Positions 1-11,223 of a stretch of DNA of 64,000 bases are shown one piece after another. The notes beneath the pieces are model-generated. The model had not been told where the DNA came from and did no database searches. It saw only the letters and a list, made by a program, of their open reading frames with translations. Source of the DNA: Clavaria fumosa (Eukaryota > Basidiomycota > Agaricomycetes > Agaricales > Clavariaceae); the NCBI GenBank assembly GCA_951802425.1, contig OX637798.1, forward strand, positions 2,604,001-2,668,000, read 5' to 3'. The translations under genes and the position numbers were made by a program. The stretch's first letter is position 1, and every line of letters begins with the position of its first letter.

Positions 1-3000
1 TAATGAGCTATATCAATGGATTGGTCATGACATCGAAGACCTCTCCCAGGAGGGCATACTCACATCCTGTGACCATTTATGTGTCATGGGGACTCGGCAG
101 ATATTTTGGATCAATGGTGTAGCTGGGAGTGGGAAGACTACAATTGCTTACACTGCTGCAGAGTTCTGTGAGGACAAAGGAATGCTTGCTGCGAGCTTCT
201 TCTGCTCCAGGGATAATGCTGATTGCAGCAACCTTAATTTGGTTTTCACCACCATTGCATATCAATTGGGACAGTTTTGTCCAGAGTTCAAGGCTAGTCT
301 TGCAGAAGTGATCAGGTTAAATCCTGATGTTGTCTACTCCAATGTCTCCTATCAGTTGAAAAGGATGATTGCCAAGCCATTGCTTGCTATGAGGAATAAG
401 TTCCCTCGAGGTTTAGTGGTGATTGATGCTTTAGATGAGTGCAAGGATGACAATTCCACATCCACCATTCTGGCATCTTTATCTCAACACATCGACAAGT
501 TATTCCCATTGCAATTCCTCATCACCAGTAGACCAATTCTCCAGATCACTGGAGCTTTTCAACATCCACATCTCATCAATACAACCAGGCCATTGATTCT
601 TCATCAAGTCAAATTGGATGTCATAAAAAGTGATATCCAGTGTTATCTGAAATGGCACCTTGGTGCTATCAAGCAGAAATATCACATTCATGGAACCTGG
701 CCATCTTCAAGAGATGTTGAAGACTTGACCCATATGTCCTCTGGCCTGTTCATATTTGCTGCTACTGCAGCAAGGTTCATTGATGCTGCTGATCCCAGAG
801 GGCAATTGAAGATACTTTTGAACAAAAAATCTATTACTGGCTTCTCTCCTCTGCAGCATCTGGATCAGTTGTACTCCCAAGTGCTCAACACTGCATTCCC
901 AGATATTCCTGATCACCTTGGAGCCAAATTGCAATTGATTCTAGGTGCCATTGTCACCCTTCAGGATCCTCTCCCATCAGATCAATTGGAGGATCTGCTT
1001 GAATGTGATGTTCTTGGTTATCTTCAGCATTTACAGGCAATCATCACCCATCCAAATGATGGTGTTGGAGTTATTAGATTGATTCACCCATCATTCTTTG
1101 ACTTCATTGTGGATTCTACTAGATGCCATGATGAGCAGTTTAGAATCAATCTTCAAGAGCAGCATACCATCATGGCAGAGAAATGTCTGACCATGATGAA
1201 AAGGCTGCAGAAGGATATTTGTGGGATAAGAGATCCCACCAAATTCAACCATGAGGTTCCAGATCTCCCAGAGATGATATCCAATCACATCTCATGCAGC
1301 CTGCAGTATGCATGTAAATATTGGGGTGTGCATGTTTGCAGTGGCAAGCTTTCCAGTGATGTATTGAAGCTTCTAGGACATTTTTGCTCAAATCATTTGT
1401 TACACTGGATAGAGGTCTGCAGCCTTCTTGGGCATCTAAGAGATGCATTGCAAATGTTGGCATCTGTGCATGCCTGTCTTGCAGTAAGTGCATATCCTTG
1501 TCAGTTGAGGTTGTCAAAACTAATATGTAATCCTTTCTGCAGATCAGGAAAGATGTGCATATGATCTCAGCACTGTTATATGATGGTCAAAGATTGATTC
1601 AAGAGTTCTTTCCAGCCATCAGTGTATCTGCTTTGCAGGTGTATTTTTCAGCTTTGCCCTTCACCCCAACTGGCACTGAACTATACAATACCTATCATAA
1701 GCAGATGGAGGGTGCAGTGATAGTGCAATTGGCATTACCAAAAGAATGGAGTGCATGTATACAGGTCATAGAGGGCCATTCTGATGGGGTCACATCAGTA
1801 TCATTCTCTCCAGATGGCACAAGGATAATTTCAGGGTCTCATGACAAGACAGTGAGAGTGTGGGATGCAGTCACTGGTGCTCATCTGCAGACACTTGAGG
1901 GCCATTCTGATGGGGTCACATCAGTGTCATTCACTTCAGATGGCACAAGGATTCTTTCAGGGTCTTATGACCAGACAGTGAGAGTGTGGGATACAGTCAC
2001 TGGTGCTCATTTGCAGACACTTGAGGGCCATTCTGATGGGGTCACATCAGTGTCATTCTCTCCAGATGGCACAAAGATTGTTTCAGGGTCTAGGGACAAG
2101 ACAGTGAGGGTGTGGGATACAGTCACTGGTGCTCATCTGCAGACACTTGAGGGCCATTTTCAGCATGTCACATCAGTGTCATTCTCTCCAGATGGCACAA
2201 GGATAGTTTCAGGGTCTGATGACAAGACAGTGAGAGTGTGGGATACAGTCACTGGTGCTCATCTGCAGACACTTGAGGGCCATTCTCATTGGGTCATGTC
2301 AGTGTCATTTTCTCCAGATGGCACAAAGATAGTTTCAGGGTCTTATGACCAGACAGTGAGAGTGTGGGATGCAGTCACTGGTGCTCATCTGCAGACACTT
2401 GAGGGCCATTCTAGTTGGGTCAGATCAGTGTCATTGTCTCCAGATGGCACAAGGATTGTTTCAGGGTCTGGGGACCAGACAGTGAGAGTGTGGGATGCAG
2501 TCACTGGTGCTCATCTGCAGACACTTGAGGGCCATTCTAATTATGTCACTTCAGTGTCATTCTCTTCAGATGGCACAAGGATTGTTTCAGGGTCTGGGGA
2601 CAGGACAGGGAGAGTGTGGGATATAGTCACTGGTGCTCATCTGCAGACACTTGAGGGCCATTCTAATTGGGTCAGATCAGTGTCATTCTCTTCAGATGGC
2701 ACAAGGATTGTTTCAGGGTCTGATGACTGGATAGTGAGAGTGTGGGATACAGTCACCGGTGCTCATCTGCGGACACTTGAGGGCCATTCTCATTGGGTCA
2801 TCTCAGTGTCATTCTCTCCAGATGGCATAAGGATTGTTTCAGGGTCTGGGGACATGACAGGGAGAGTGTGGGATATAGTCACTGGTGCTCATCTGCAGAC
2901 ACTTGAGGGCCATTCTAATTGGGTCAGATCAGTGTCATTCTCTTCAGATGGCACAAGGATTGTTTCAGGGTCTGATGACTGGACAGTGAGAGTGTGGGAT

Positions 3001-3522
3001 ACAGTCACTGGTGCTCATCTGCACACACTTGAGGGCCATTCTGACTGTGTCAGATCAGTGTCATTCTCTCCAGATGGCACAAGGATTGTTTCAGGGTCTG
3101 AGGACAAGACAGTGAGGGTGTGGGATACAGTCACTGGTGCTCATCTGCAGACACTTGAGGGCCATTCTCATTGGGTCATGTCAGTGTCATTCACTCCAGA
3201 TGGCACAAGGATAGTTTCAGGGTCTTATGATGGGACTGTGAGAGTATGGGATGCAGGAACTGGGGTCCCTCACATCATTCACAGTGATTCAAACTGGGGG
3301 AGGTCATGGCCATACCTCATCAATAATGGATGGATATCCATTTCTTTCACAAGGCATAAGCTTTGTTGGATTCCTGTGACTTATCGTCACATATATGCAT
3401 CCACCATTGACCAAGTGGCAGTGGTCACACCCCAGAATTCCATTATTTTCCTCCATTTCACTGCCTTGCATTCCTACCTCCATACACAGTTCCAAATACC
3501 TCTGCTTTCATATAATTCTTAG
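1..3522 (+). CDS. NLR1: NACHT-WD40 (NWD-type) STAND protein, 5' end outside window
   Basis: Signal-transducing NTPase of the fungal NLR class; partners and ligand are unknown. The window opens inside the long NACHT exon (reading frame from base 2), which runs to 1483. A 59-nt GTAAGT...CTGCAG intron (1484-1542, with a CTAAT branch-like site) joins it in frame to the WD40 exon at 1543-3522. NACHT hallmarks are Walker A GVAGSGKT, Walker [13 protein letters not shown] and sensor FLITSRP. Twelve 42-residue WD repeats follow, then a tail with [12 protein letters not shown], the conserved post-WD motif of these proteins. The two exons look like separate ORFs only because the intron changes frame. 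The N-terminal exons lie off the left edge, so the start is not visible. It is the leftmost member of five paralogues, and its reading frame is intact as far as it can be seen. Confidence 0.9.
1777..3288 (+). repeat. 12 tandem 126-bp WD40 repeats of NLR1
   Basis: There are twelve exact-length 42-codon units with no indels. Most of each unit is near-identical at the DNA level, including synonymous sites, while codons 3, 4, 6, 22, 24 and 31 of the unit (counting from the initial His) vary. Dipeptides at positions 3-4 in order are DG, DG, DG, QH, HW, SW, NY, NW, HW, NW, DC, HW. The last unit carries the TPD and WDAGTG signature of terminal units in all paralogues. Confidence 0.95.
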
Positions 3523-4301
3523 CTCGTCCATGGGATCCCCACCAAGCCCAGGCCCAAGGGCATGAAGATGGTGAAATGGGGAATAAAATATAACTTGAAT
3601 CACAATGTGTACTCATATCTTAGTGAGAGGATTTGCTTAACAGCCTCAGTCATTTCTTTTGTATGTCAGAGGTCTGAATAATAATCAGAGCTGCCAAACC
3701 TTGTGCCATTGGTTCCAAGTCCATAAGCACAGCACTTCCCAGCATCAAATATGTAGCCCCCAGACATTTCCTGGCACAGTTATTTGTTCATGCAACACAC
3801 TTAGGCAAGATGATACACAGGTATTGTTAAAAGCCATGCCCCAATGGGTTGAAGCAAGAATGTTATGATGGCACCATCACACTAACAAATTTACCTCAAG
3901 AGAAGCAAGGCTGATAATGAGCAGAGGCAGAGCTGACAACAGACAAAGTGATGCTGATGTACAGAGAATGAAAACTACACCTCATGAAGAGGCATATTAT
4001 CATATATTTTGATCAAGATTACATCCAGGTCAGAAGATAATGATAGATACAGCTGGTCACTGTAGGAACGGAAAGAAGGCCAAAATAAAACAAAAAAGGG
4101 AAAAAAACTGAGAGACAACACCGCTGAGATGCACGAGGGGAGGCGTTCCGCATTGACGGCTATCATGAGCGAGTAGCGATAGATACAACAAAACAAGAAA
4201 AGGGAGAGGCTGAATGGCTGAATGGCAAAAAAAGAATAGATTATACACTATTACAAGGCGAGCGCTTGAGACAAAGCCGCGAAATGAGAGGGCGGGGGCG
4301 T
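3523..4301. other. NLR1 3' flank, conserved non-coding array segment
   Basis: No gene seen. The segment is homologous to the flanks after NLR2, NLR3, NLR4 and NLR5. Its distal half (from about 3,990) matches the sequence beyond the G-alpha relic stop codons, so it is probably old G-alpha 3' untranslated sequence on the minus strand. Confidence 0.6.
3582..3587 (+). terminator. Candidate poly(A) signal of NLR1
   Basis: AATAAA lies about 60 bp after the stop, in a stretch conserved behind NLR1 to NLR4. Inferred from the hexamer only. Confidence 0.4.
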
Positions 4302-4442
4302 TTACATTAGTTCTGTGTGGCGCAGATGGTCTCGCAGTATGATCTCTTTGACTGAGGGCAAGTGGGAGGTTGGTCAGTCACAAGCTCGCTGAAAAGAGGG
4401 TGCGAATGGGGAGGGGAGACCAGAGGAGGCTTACCAGTGCCC
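4302..4442 (-). pseudogene. G-alpha relic type A, C-terminal scrap
   Basis: The minus strand encodes the last exon of a heterotrimeric G-protein alpha subunit (4351 down to the TAA at 4302-4304, reading about VKEIILRDHLRHTELM), preceded by an intron with a CAG acceptor and a GTAAGC donor near 4434. Homology breaks at about 4442 in the middle of the LGT exon, so this copy has lost almost all of the gene. Family assignment rests on the alpha-5 helix and on the fuller copies in the other modules. Confidence 0.75.
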
Positions 4443-4703
4443 ACATCAGCAAAAACAGTCAGAGACTAGCGACGACATCATCGTCGGGTCACAACATTGC
4501 ACCAATTTCACGATGAGTTATATATGACACTCTTTCTAATCTCAGACTGGCCAATCTCATCCCGGAATGAGCTCGAGATCGGTCACCTCGAACCAAGCCG
4601 GGATTTGAACACACCTTGGTGACACTTTCCCTTAGCCATCGACATTGTAGTGTACCTTCTGGGCTGTCTTTCGTCGACTTGTTTGGAAGCTTATTTATTT
4701 ATT
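4443..4703. other. Junction sequence shared with the rightmost module
   Basis: Non-coding. It matches 51,130-51,377 closely (for example GATGAGTTATATATGA and the AAGCTTATT block before the NHX fragment), and links module 1 with module 5 as one sub-lineage of the array. Confidence 0.6.
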
Positions 4704-5475
4704 CCCTTCTCTGAAGCGATCAACTTCTTCTACAGGCACGCCCGCGGCCAACAGAACGAAGAGCTGCCGCATTCACGCCAGATGACGCTCTTCTGGGCCG
4801 GTCTGCGCGGCGCCGTCGGTGTCGCTCTGGCTGCGGGCTTCAAAGGGCCCAACGCGCAGAGGCTCCGGACGACCGTGCTCATCGTCGTCGTGCTCGCTGT
4901 CATCTTCTTTGGCGGGACATGGGCACGGATGCTCTAGATCCTCAGAATCCGCACGGGGGTCGAGGGCGAGGGCGTGTCCAGCAGCGAGAAGGAGGACGGC
5001 GGGGATGGGCGGAATCACCGAAGCACGCGCCTACGCGGACTTGGACGATGGCGGGCTCTACTTTGACGACGAGCTGCGTATCTGACGCATAACTTAGAAG
5101 ACAGATGTTCCCACGCGGCGACCCTGCGCACGCACTACGCGACGTACAACCGTCAGCACGGGATGCGCAGATGCTAAACCCAGGCGTACTGTTCTCTGCC
5201 GCGTCGTAGTCATACAAGTCGGACAGAGAGGAGGTACTGCCGATGGCGCCGACGACGTCCACTGGTGGTGGTGGTGGTAGTCGTGGGAACGGCGAGGAGG
5301 GCCAGGGGCGGACGGCGGATGGGGAACTCGTTGGTGGTGGGGATGGCCAGTGGTTCCAGACGCTTGAGGAGCGGTATCTGCTGCCCATCTTCTCGAACGC
5401 GACGGCAAGCCAGACGTTCCACGCGCCTAAGGTGCGGCGGACTGCGTCAGACGTTGCGGCTGCTGCTCGAATTCG
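4704..5475 (+). pseudogene. Na+/H+ exchanger (NHX, CPA1 family) C-terminal fragment
   Basis: Starts abruptly at PFSEAINFFYRHARG and continues through the last membrane segments, with the family motif FWAGLRGAVGVALAAGF and a hydrophobic run ending in FFGGTWARM. A nonsense codon (TAG at 4935-4937 where the other copies have CTCGAG, Leu-Glu) breaks it. The hydrophilic tail persists in shifted frames (GQWFQTLEERYLLPIFSNAT near 5350-5400). The N-terminal two thirds are absent. In an intact exchanger these segments would swap Na+ or K+ for H+ across an endomembrane; this piece cannot. It joins an oppositely oriented G-alpha piece at about 5475-5490. Confidence 0.75.
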
Positions 5476-5489
5476 CAGCAGCGGTACAA

Positions 5490-6085
5490 GACGCAACTTC
5501 AGGAGACAGTGTTTTTCAGCGAAGTGCTGCTGCTGCTGCTGCTGGGGTTGGTATAGTTGTAGCGAGGCGCGCCGGGAGACACCGCTCCCGCTGGCGGCGG
5601 CAGAGGAGGGGTGACTCTGACGCTGGGCAGGCGGAGGTCGGCCGGGGAGAGACCGTAGGGGCTTCGGAGAGCCGAGCCATTTCGTCGGAGAGGATTTCGA
5701 GAGAGGTGTTGACGTTGCGGTTGAGATTGAGCTGGATGACGGTGCGCCACGAGTCGCGTGCCTCATGCCATTCGCGGCGGGCGTAGGTAATTTCGAAGTC
5801 TGCGGTGTGTGCGTGTGATGGAGGTTCCATGAGCGATAGCATTGGAATCAACGAGCGTCAGAGGTGAGATCAGCGAGCGTCAAGGGATGAGCGACTCACT
5901 TTTGACGATGGTAAATTTGGATGGTACACGTCGTCTAATCAGCAATAGGGTTGAAGATGATGGAAGTGTGGGGAGAGAGGAAGAAATTACGCACCGCTTT
6001 CAGGAGGACGTTTGTGGGGTGCCCCCCACATCTCAGCTCCTCCTCCTGGCGAATCTGCCTGCCGATCTTGTCGCTAAAGTGGCGA
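5490..6085 (-). pseudogene. G-alpha relic, helical-domain and N-terminal piece
   Basis: On the minus strand, FEITYARREW...SWRTVIQLNLNRNVNT at about 5835-5700 matches the segment after the P-loop exons of the fuller G-alpha relics. Further upstream, QIRQEEELR near 6060-6040 matches their N-terminal exon. The P-loop itself is destroyed. The piece is separated from its own C-terminus (4302-4442) by the NHX fragment, so module 1 has been rearranged relative to modules 2-5. Confidence 0.65.
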
Positions 6086-6097
6086 GCGTTAGGGGGA

Positions 6098-6200
6098 CGG
6101 GGAGCTCGTACGGCCAGTGGTTCCAGGCGCTTGACAAACGGTACATGCTGCCCATCGTCTCGAAGGCGACGGCGAGCTGGACGTTTTATGTAAGTGAGGG
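6098..6200 (+). pseudogene. Small NHX tail scrap
   Basis: About 100 bp encoding GQWFQALDKRYMLPIVSKAT, the same tail segment as at about 5350, is present a second time directly upstream of the NLR2 promoter. It is a duplicated scrap. Confidence 0.55.
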
Positions 6201-6244
6201 GCGGCAGCGGATGTCGGGGCGGGGGACGTGGTTTGGGGACACGC

Positions 6245-6357
6245 TGGGGAGGACAAGCTCCTTGTTTGGGAGGTCGCGTCACATGACACCGGCCATCGAT
6301 AAGCATCGTCGCCACGCTGCAGACTTGCATCTAACGTCGACACTACTAGTATCAATC
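6245..6357 (+). promoter_or_regulatory. NLR2 proximal promoter and 5' leader
   Basis: The segment from about GTCACATGACACC to the ATG is conserved in front of NLR2 to NLR5. In NLR2 the element TAAGCATCGTCG (6300-6311) occurs once; NLR3 to NLR5 have it twice, 18 bp apart. No clear TATA box. Promoter function is inferred from position and conservation. Confidence 0.45.
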
Positions 6358-9300
6358 ATGCGCAAAGCTGTTGACACCACCCTCGCGAAGCTAAAGTCAT
6401 CTACAGGACCTCAGTCCCTTGCCTTCATTAGCCTCCAGAATGCTCTTGCACTTCTCAAGGAGGTTGCAGGGAAGTCGGGTGTACCAGGATTACAGGAAGG
6501 TATCAAAGGATTAGTGGTTCTCCTCGATGCTATTCAAGTGTGTGAAACATCTCATTTACCATCCCGTCGCATTGCTCGCTAACCATCCACACAGAAAACC
6601 TCACAGAATAGCAGTGACTTGGAATCACTCGACCGTCGTGTTCGAGACTTGCATATCATGCTGCAAGAGGCATCTGATAGCGGGACCCTGACTACAGTAA
6701 TGACTGACCGTATCAACCGCTTGTCTGAGTGAGTCACCATCTCCCCAGTGTAACATTTTGTCGGTCTCAGTCTCGAATGGCAGATCATGGAAGTCTGTCG
6801 GTGAACAGGCACAGCGTATGATCATGCGTAACCACTTGAGGCGTTTCCTCACTCGCGACCGTGATACTGTTGAGATTATGGACCTCATCTCTGCAATCAA
6901 TGACTCAATACATCAATTTCTGGTAAGTAAATGGCCTGTACTTTTCAGAGACCATGATTGAGTGGCGGCTACCCCAAGGTTCAAAGTACACTTGCCATTG
7001 AGTCTGCCCTTGGAGTAAGTTCATGAGCCATGAAGTAACATAGTTACTCAGATGTGACTGACTAATTGCTAGGAACATGCTGCCCGAGCTGAGGAACATG
7101 CTGCCCGAGCTGAGGAACATGCTGCTCGAGCTGAGGCTAGCCTTCAGGTTTGTCTCTTCCTGTCAGTGTCCTTATCTTGTGCATCATGTTCATCATATAA
7201 TTAATTTATCAGGAAATCAAGACAAGGCTCGATGACTACAGTATGGTTTATTCATAATTTGATTTAGTGCTTTACTTATGTTTGGTCCGCAGCTGGTCTC
7301 AATCTGCCTCATGCCACCACTGCTGGCTTCAGTTGCAACAATAAGCTAGTCCCATGTCTTGATGGTACTCGGAAACAGATTCTTGATGAGCTATATCAAT
7401 GGATTGGTCATGACATCAAAGACCTCTCCCAGGAGGGCATACTCACATCTTCTGACCATTTATGTGTCATGGGGACTCGGCAGATATTTTGGATCAATGG
7501 TGTAGCTGGGAGTGGGAAGACTACAATTGCTTACACTGCTGCAGAGTTCTGTGAGGACAAAGGAATGCTTGCTGCGAGCTTCTTCTGCTCAAGGGATAAT
7601 GCTGATTGCAGCAACCTTAATTTGGTTTTCACCACCATTGCATATCAATTGGGACAGTTTTGTCCAGAGTTCAAGGCTTGCCTTGCAGAAGTGGTCAGGT
7701 CAAATCCTGATGTTGTCTACTCCAATGTCTCCTATCAGTTGAAGAAGATGATTGTCAAACCATTGCTTGCTATGAGGAATAAGTTCCCTCAGGGTTTAGT
7801 GGTGATTGATGCTTTAGATGAATGCAAGGATGACAGTTCTACATCCACCATTCTGGCATCTTTGTCCCAACACATTGACAAGTTGTTCCCATTGCAATTC
7901 CTCATCACCAGTAGACCAATTCTCCAGATCACTGGAGCTTTTCAACATCCACATCTCATCAATACAACCAGGCCATTGATTCTTCATCAAGTCAAGTTGG
8001 ATGTCATTAAAAGTGATATCCAGTGGTATCTGACAAGGTACCTTGCTGATATCAAGCAGAAATATCACATTCCTGGAACCTGGCCATCTTCAAGAGATGT
8101 TGAAGACTTGACCCATATGTCTTCAGGCCTGTTCATATTTGCTGCTACTGCAGCAAGGTTCATTGATGCTGCTGATCCCAGAGGGCAATTGAAGATACTT
8201 TTGAACACTAAATCTGCTACTGGCTTCTCTCCTCTGCAGCATCTGGATCAGTTGTACTCCCAAGTGCTCAACACTGCATTCCCAGATATTTCTGATCACT
8301 CTGGAGCCAAATTGCAATTGATTCTAGGTGCCATTGTCACCCTTCAGGATCCTCTCACATCAGATCAATTGGAGGATCTGCTTGAATGTGATGTTCTTGG
8401 TTATCTTCAGCAGTTACAGGCAATCATCACCCTTCCAAATGATGGTGTTGGAGTTATTAGATTGATTCACCCATCATTCTTTGACTTCATTGTGGATTCT
8501 ACCAGATGCCATGATGAGCAATTCAGAATCAATCTTGAAGAGCAGCACACCATCATGGCAGAGAAATGCTTGACCATGATGAAAAGGTTAAAGAAGGATA
8601 TTTGTGGCATAAGAGATCCCACCAAATTCAATCATGAGGTTCCAGATCTCCCAGAGATGATATCCAATCACATCTCATGCAGCCTGCAGTATGCATGTAG
8701 ATATTGGGGTGTGCATGTTTGCAGTGGCAAGCTTTCAAGTGATGTGATGAAGCTTCTAGAGGATTTCTGCTCAAATCATTTATTACACTGGATAGAGGTC
8801 TGCAGCCTTCTTGGGCATCTGAGAAATGCATTGCAAATGTTGGCATCTGTGCATGCCTGTCTTGCAGTAAGTGCATATCCTTGTCAGTTGAGGTTGTCAA
8901 AACTAACATGCAATCCTTTCTGCAGATCAGGAAAGATGTGCACATGACAGTCTCAGCACTGTTATATGATGGTCAAAGATTGATTCAAGAGTTCTTTCCA
9001 GCCATCAGTGTATCTGCCTTGCAGGTGTATTTTACAGCTTTGCCCTTCACCCCAACTGGCACTGAATTATACAATACCTATCATAAGCAGATGGAGGGTG
9101 CAGTGATAGTGCAAGGGGCATTACCAAAAGAATGGAGTGCATGTATACAGGTCATGGAGGGCCATTCTGATTGTGTCACCTCAGTGTCATTGTCTCCAGA
9201 TGGCACAAGGATAATTTCAGGATCTGATGACAAGACTGTGAGAGTATGGGATGCAGTCACTGGTGCTCATCTGCAGACACTTGAGGGCCATTCTAGTTCA

Positions 9301-11223
9301 GTCAGATCAGTGTCATTCTCTTCAGATGGCACAAGGATTGTTTCAGGGTCTCATGACAAGACAGTGAGAGTGTGGGATACAGTCACTGGTGCTCATCTGC
9401 AGACACTTGAGGGCCATTCTGAGAAGGTCATGTCAGTGTCATTCTCTCCAGATGGCAAAAGGATGGTTTCAGGGTCTGATGACCAGAAAGTGAGATTGTG
9501 GGATACAGTCACTGGTGCTCATCTGCAGACACTTGAGGGCCATTCTTCTTCTGTCACATCAGTGTCATTCTCTTCAGATGGCACAAGGGTAGTTTCAGGG
9601 TCTGTAGACAGGACAGTGAGATTGTGGGATACAGTCACTGGTGCTCATCTGCAGACACTTGGGGGCCATGTTTCTTCTGTCACATCAGTGTCATTCTCTC
9701 CAGATGGCACAAAAATAGTTTCAGGGTCTTATGACATAGTGAGGGTGTGGGATACATTCACTGGTGCTCATCTGCAGAGACTTGAGGGCCATTCTGGATT
9801 TGTCAATTCAGTGTCATTCTCTACAGATGGCACAAGGATAGTTTCAGGGTCTGATCAGACATTGAGAGTGTGGGATACAGTCACTGGTGCTCATCTGAAG
9901 ACACTTGGGGGCCATTCTAATTATGTCAGATCAGTGTCATTCTCTTCAGATGGCACAAGGATAGTTTCAGGGTCTGATGACAACACAGTGAGAGTGTGGG
10001 ATACAGTCACTGGTGCTCATCTGCAGACACTTGAGGGCCATTCTGAGGGTGTCATATCAGTGTCATTCTCTCCAGATGGCACAAGGATAATTTCAGGGTC
10101 TGATGACAACACAGTGAGAGTGTGGGATGCAGTCACTGGTACCCATCTGCAGACACTTGAAGTTTCTGGTTGGGTCACATCAGTGTCATTCTCTCCAGAT
10201 GGCACAAGGATAGTTTCAGGGTCTGATGACAAGACACTAAAAGTGTGGGATACAGTCACTGGTACCCATCTGCAGACACTTGAAGTTTCTGGTTGGGTCA
10301 CATCAGTGTCATTCTCTCCAGATGGCACAAAAATAATTTCAGCATCTTATGACATAGTCAGAGTGTGGGATACATTCACTGGTGCTCATCTGCAGAGACT
10401 TGAGGGCCATTCTGGATTTGTCAATTCAGTGTCATTCTCTACAGATGGCACAAGGATAGTTTCAGGGTCTGATGACCAGACAGTGAGAGTGTGGGATACA
10501 GTCACTGGTGCTCATCTGAAGACACTTGGGGGCCATTCTAATTATGTCAGATCAGTGTCATTCTCTTCAGATGGCACAAGGATAGTTTCAGGGTCTGATG
10601 ACAAGACAGTGAGAGTGTGGGATACAGTCACTGGTGCTCATTTGAAGACACTTGAAGGCCATTCTAAGTGGGTTGCATCAGTGTCATTCTCTCCAGATGG
10701 CACAAGTATAGTTTCAGGGTCTGGTGACAAGGCAGTGAGAGTGTGGGATGCAGTCACTGGCACTCATCTGCAAACACTTGAGGGCCATTCTGAGTGTGTC
10801 AGATCAGTGTCATTCACTCCAGATGGCACAAGGATAATTTCAGGGTCTTTTGATGGGACAGTGAGAATATGGGATGCAGGAACTGGGGTCCTTCACATGA
10901 TTCACAGTGATTCAAACTTGGGGAGGTCATGGCCATACATCATCAGTAATGGATGGTTATCAACTTCTTTCACAAGGCATAGGCTTTGTTGGATACCTGT
11001 GGCTTATCGTAGCCATGATGGCATATATGCATCCACTATTGATCAAATGGCAGTGGTCACACCCCAGAATTCCTTTATTTTCCTCCATTTCACTGCCTTG
11101 CATTCCTACCTCCATATACAGTTCCAAATACCTCTGCCTTCATTCTTAGCTCCTGTTCATGGGATCCCCCACCAAGCACAGGCCCAAGGGTGTGAAGATG
11201 GTGAAATGAGGAATAAAATATGA
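6358..11223 (+). CDS. NLR2: complete NACHT-WD40 STAND protein, 14 WD repeats
   Basis: Eight exons: 6358-6537, 6595-6728, 6784-6922, 6979-7014, 7073-7147, 7213-7240, 7293-8866, 8926-11223, giving about 1,487 aa. All introns are GT-AG. The acceptor at 6783, rather than the nearer CAG at 6770, was chosen because only it keeps the frame. Residues 1-163 form an amphipathic helical domain resembling the MLKL-NTD/HeLo-like N-termini of agaricomycete NLRs; exon 5 encodes three EHAARAE heptads. NACHT: Walker A GVAGSGKT about 267-274, Walker B about 366-372, FLITSRP about 400. WD40 repeats span about 802-1384. A 5-bp deletion near the normal stop shifts the frame and adds a unique C-terminal tail starting LAPVHG. 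The likely role is non-self recognition leading to cell death, inferred from architecture. Confidence 0.88.
7073..7147 (+). repeat. 21-bp coding heptad repeat (EHAARAE x3) in NLR2 exon 5
   Basis: The exon is three tandem 21-bp units encoding EHAARAE, followed by ASLQ. Such Ala/Glu-rich heptads predict a coiled-coil linker between the helical domain and NACHT. NLR3 (17532-17606) and NLR5 (44427-44501) also have three units; NLR4 (34250-34303) has two. Confidence 0.85.
9163..10911 (+). repeat. 14 WD40 repeats of NLR2, with internal block duplication
   Basis: There are fourteen units, five of them 41 codons long through single-codon losses (units 5, 6, 8, 9, 10). Units 5-7, marked by YDIVRVWDTF, HSGFVNS and HSNYVRS, recur as units 10-12 with few changes. 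Units 9 and 10 start with VSGWVTS where other units have HSxxV, because one codon of EGHS is lost at each junction. Confidence 0.92.
11212..11217 (+). terminator. Candidate poly(A) signal of NLR2, now inside the ORF
   Basis: AATAAA is homologous to the hexamer downstream of NLR1. Because of the C-terminal frameshift, it lies within the last codons of the extended NLR2 reading frame. Confidence 0.35.

Noticed and set aside
1555..3522. WD40 ORF as a separate gene from the NACHT ORF
   Set aside because: A 59-nt GT-AG intron with a branch-like CTAAT joins them in frame in all five copies, with identical boundaries.
5243..5786. Several overlapping Arg/Ser/Gly-rich ORFs on both strands of GC-rich relic DNA
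   Set aside because: They are out-of-frame readings of NHX and G-alpha relics; only frames matching the conserved blocks were used.
6729..6770. A 42-nt intron 2 in NLR2 using the CAG at 6770
   Set aside because: It puts the following exon out of frame and hits a stop after about ten codons; the acceptor at 6783 (55 nt) restores the frame in NLR2, NLR3 and NLR5, and the equivalent site (54 nt) does so in NLR4.
10017..10328. Minus-strand ORF opposite the NLR2 WD repeats
   Set aside because: It is the antisense shadow of the 126-bp repeat, with no independent signal.
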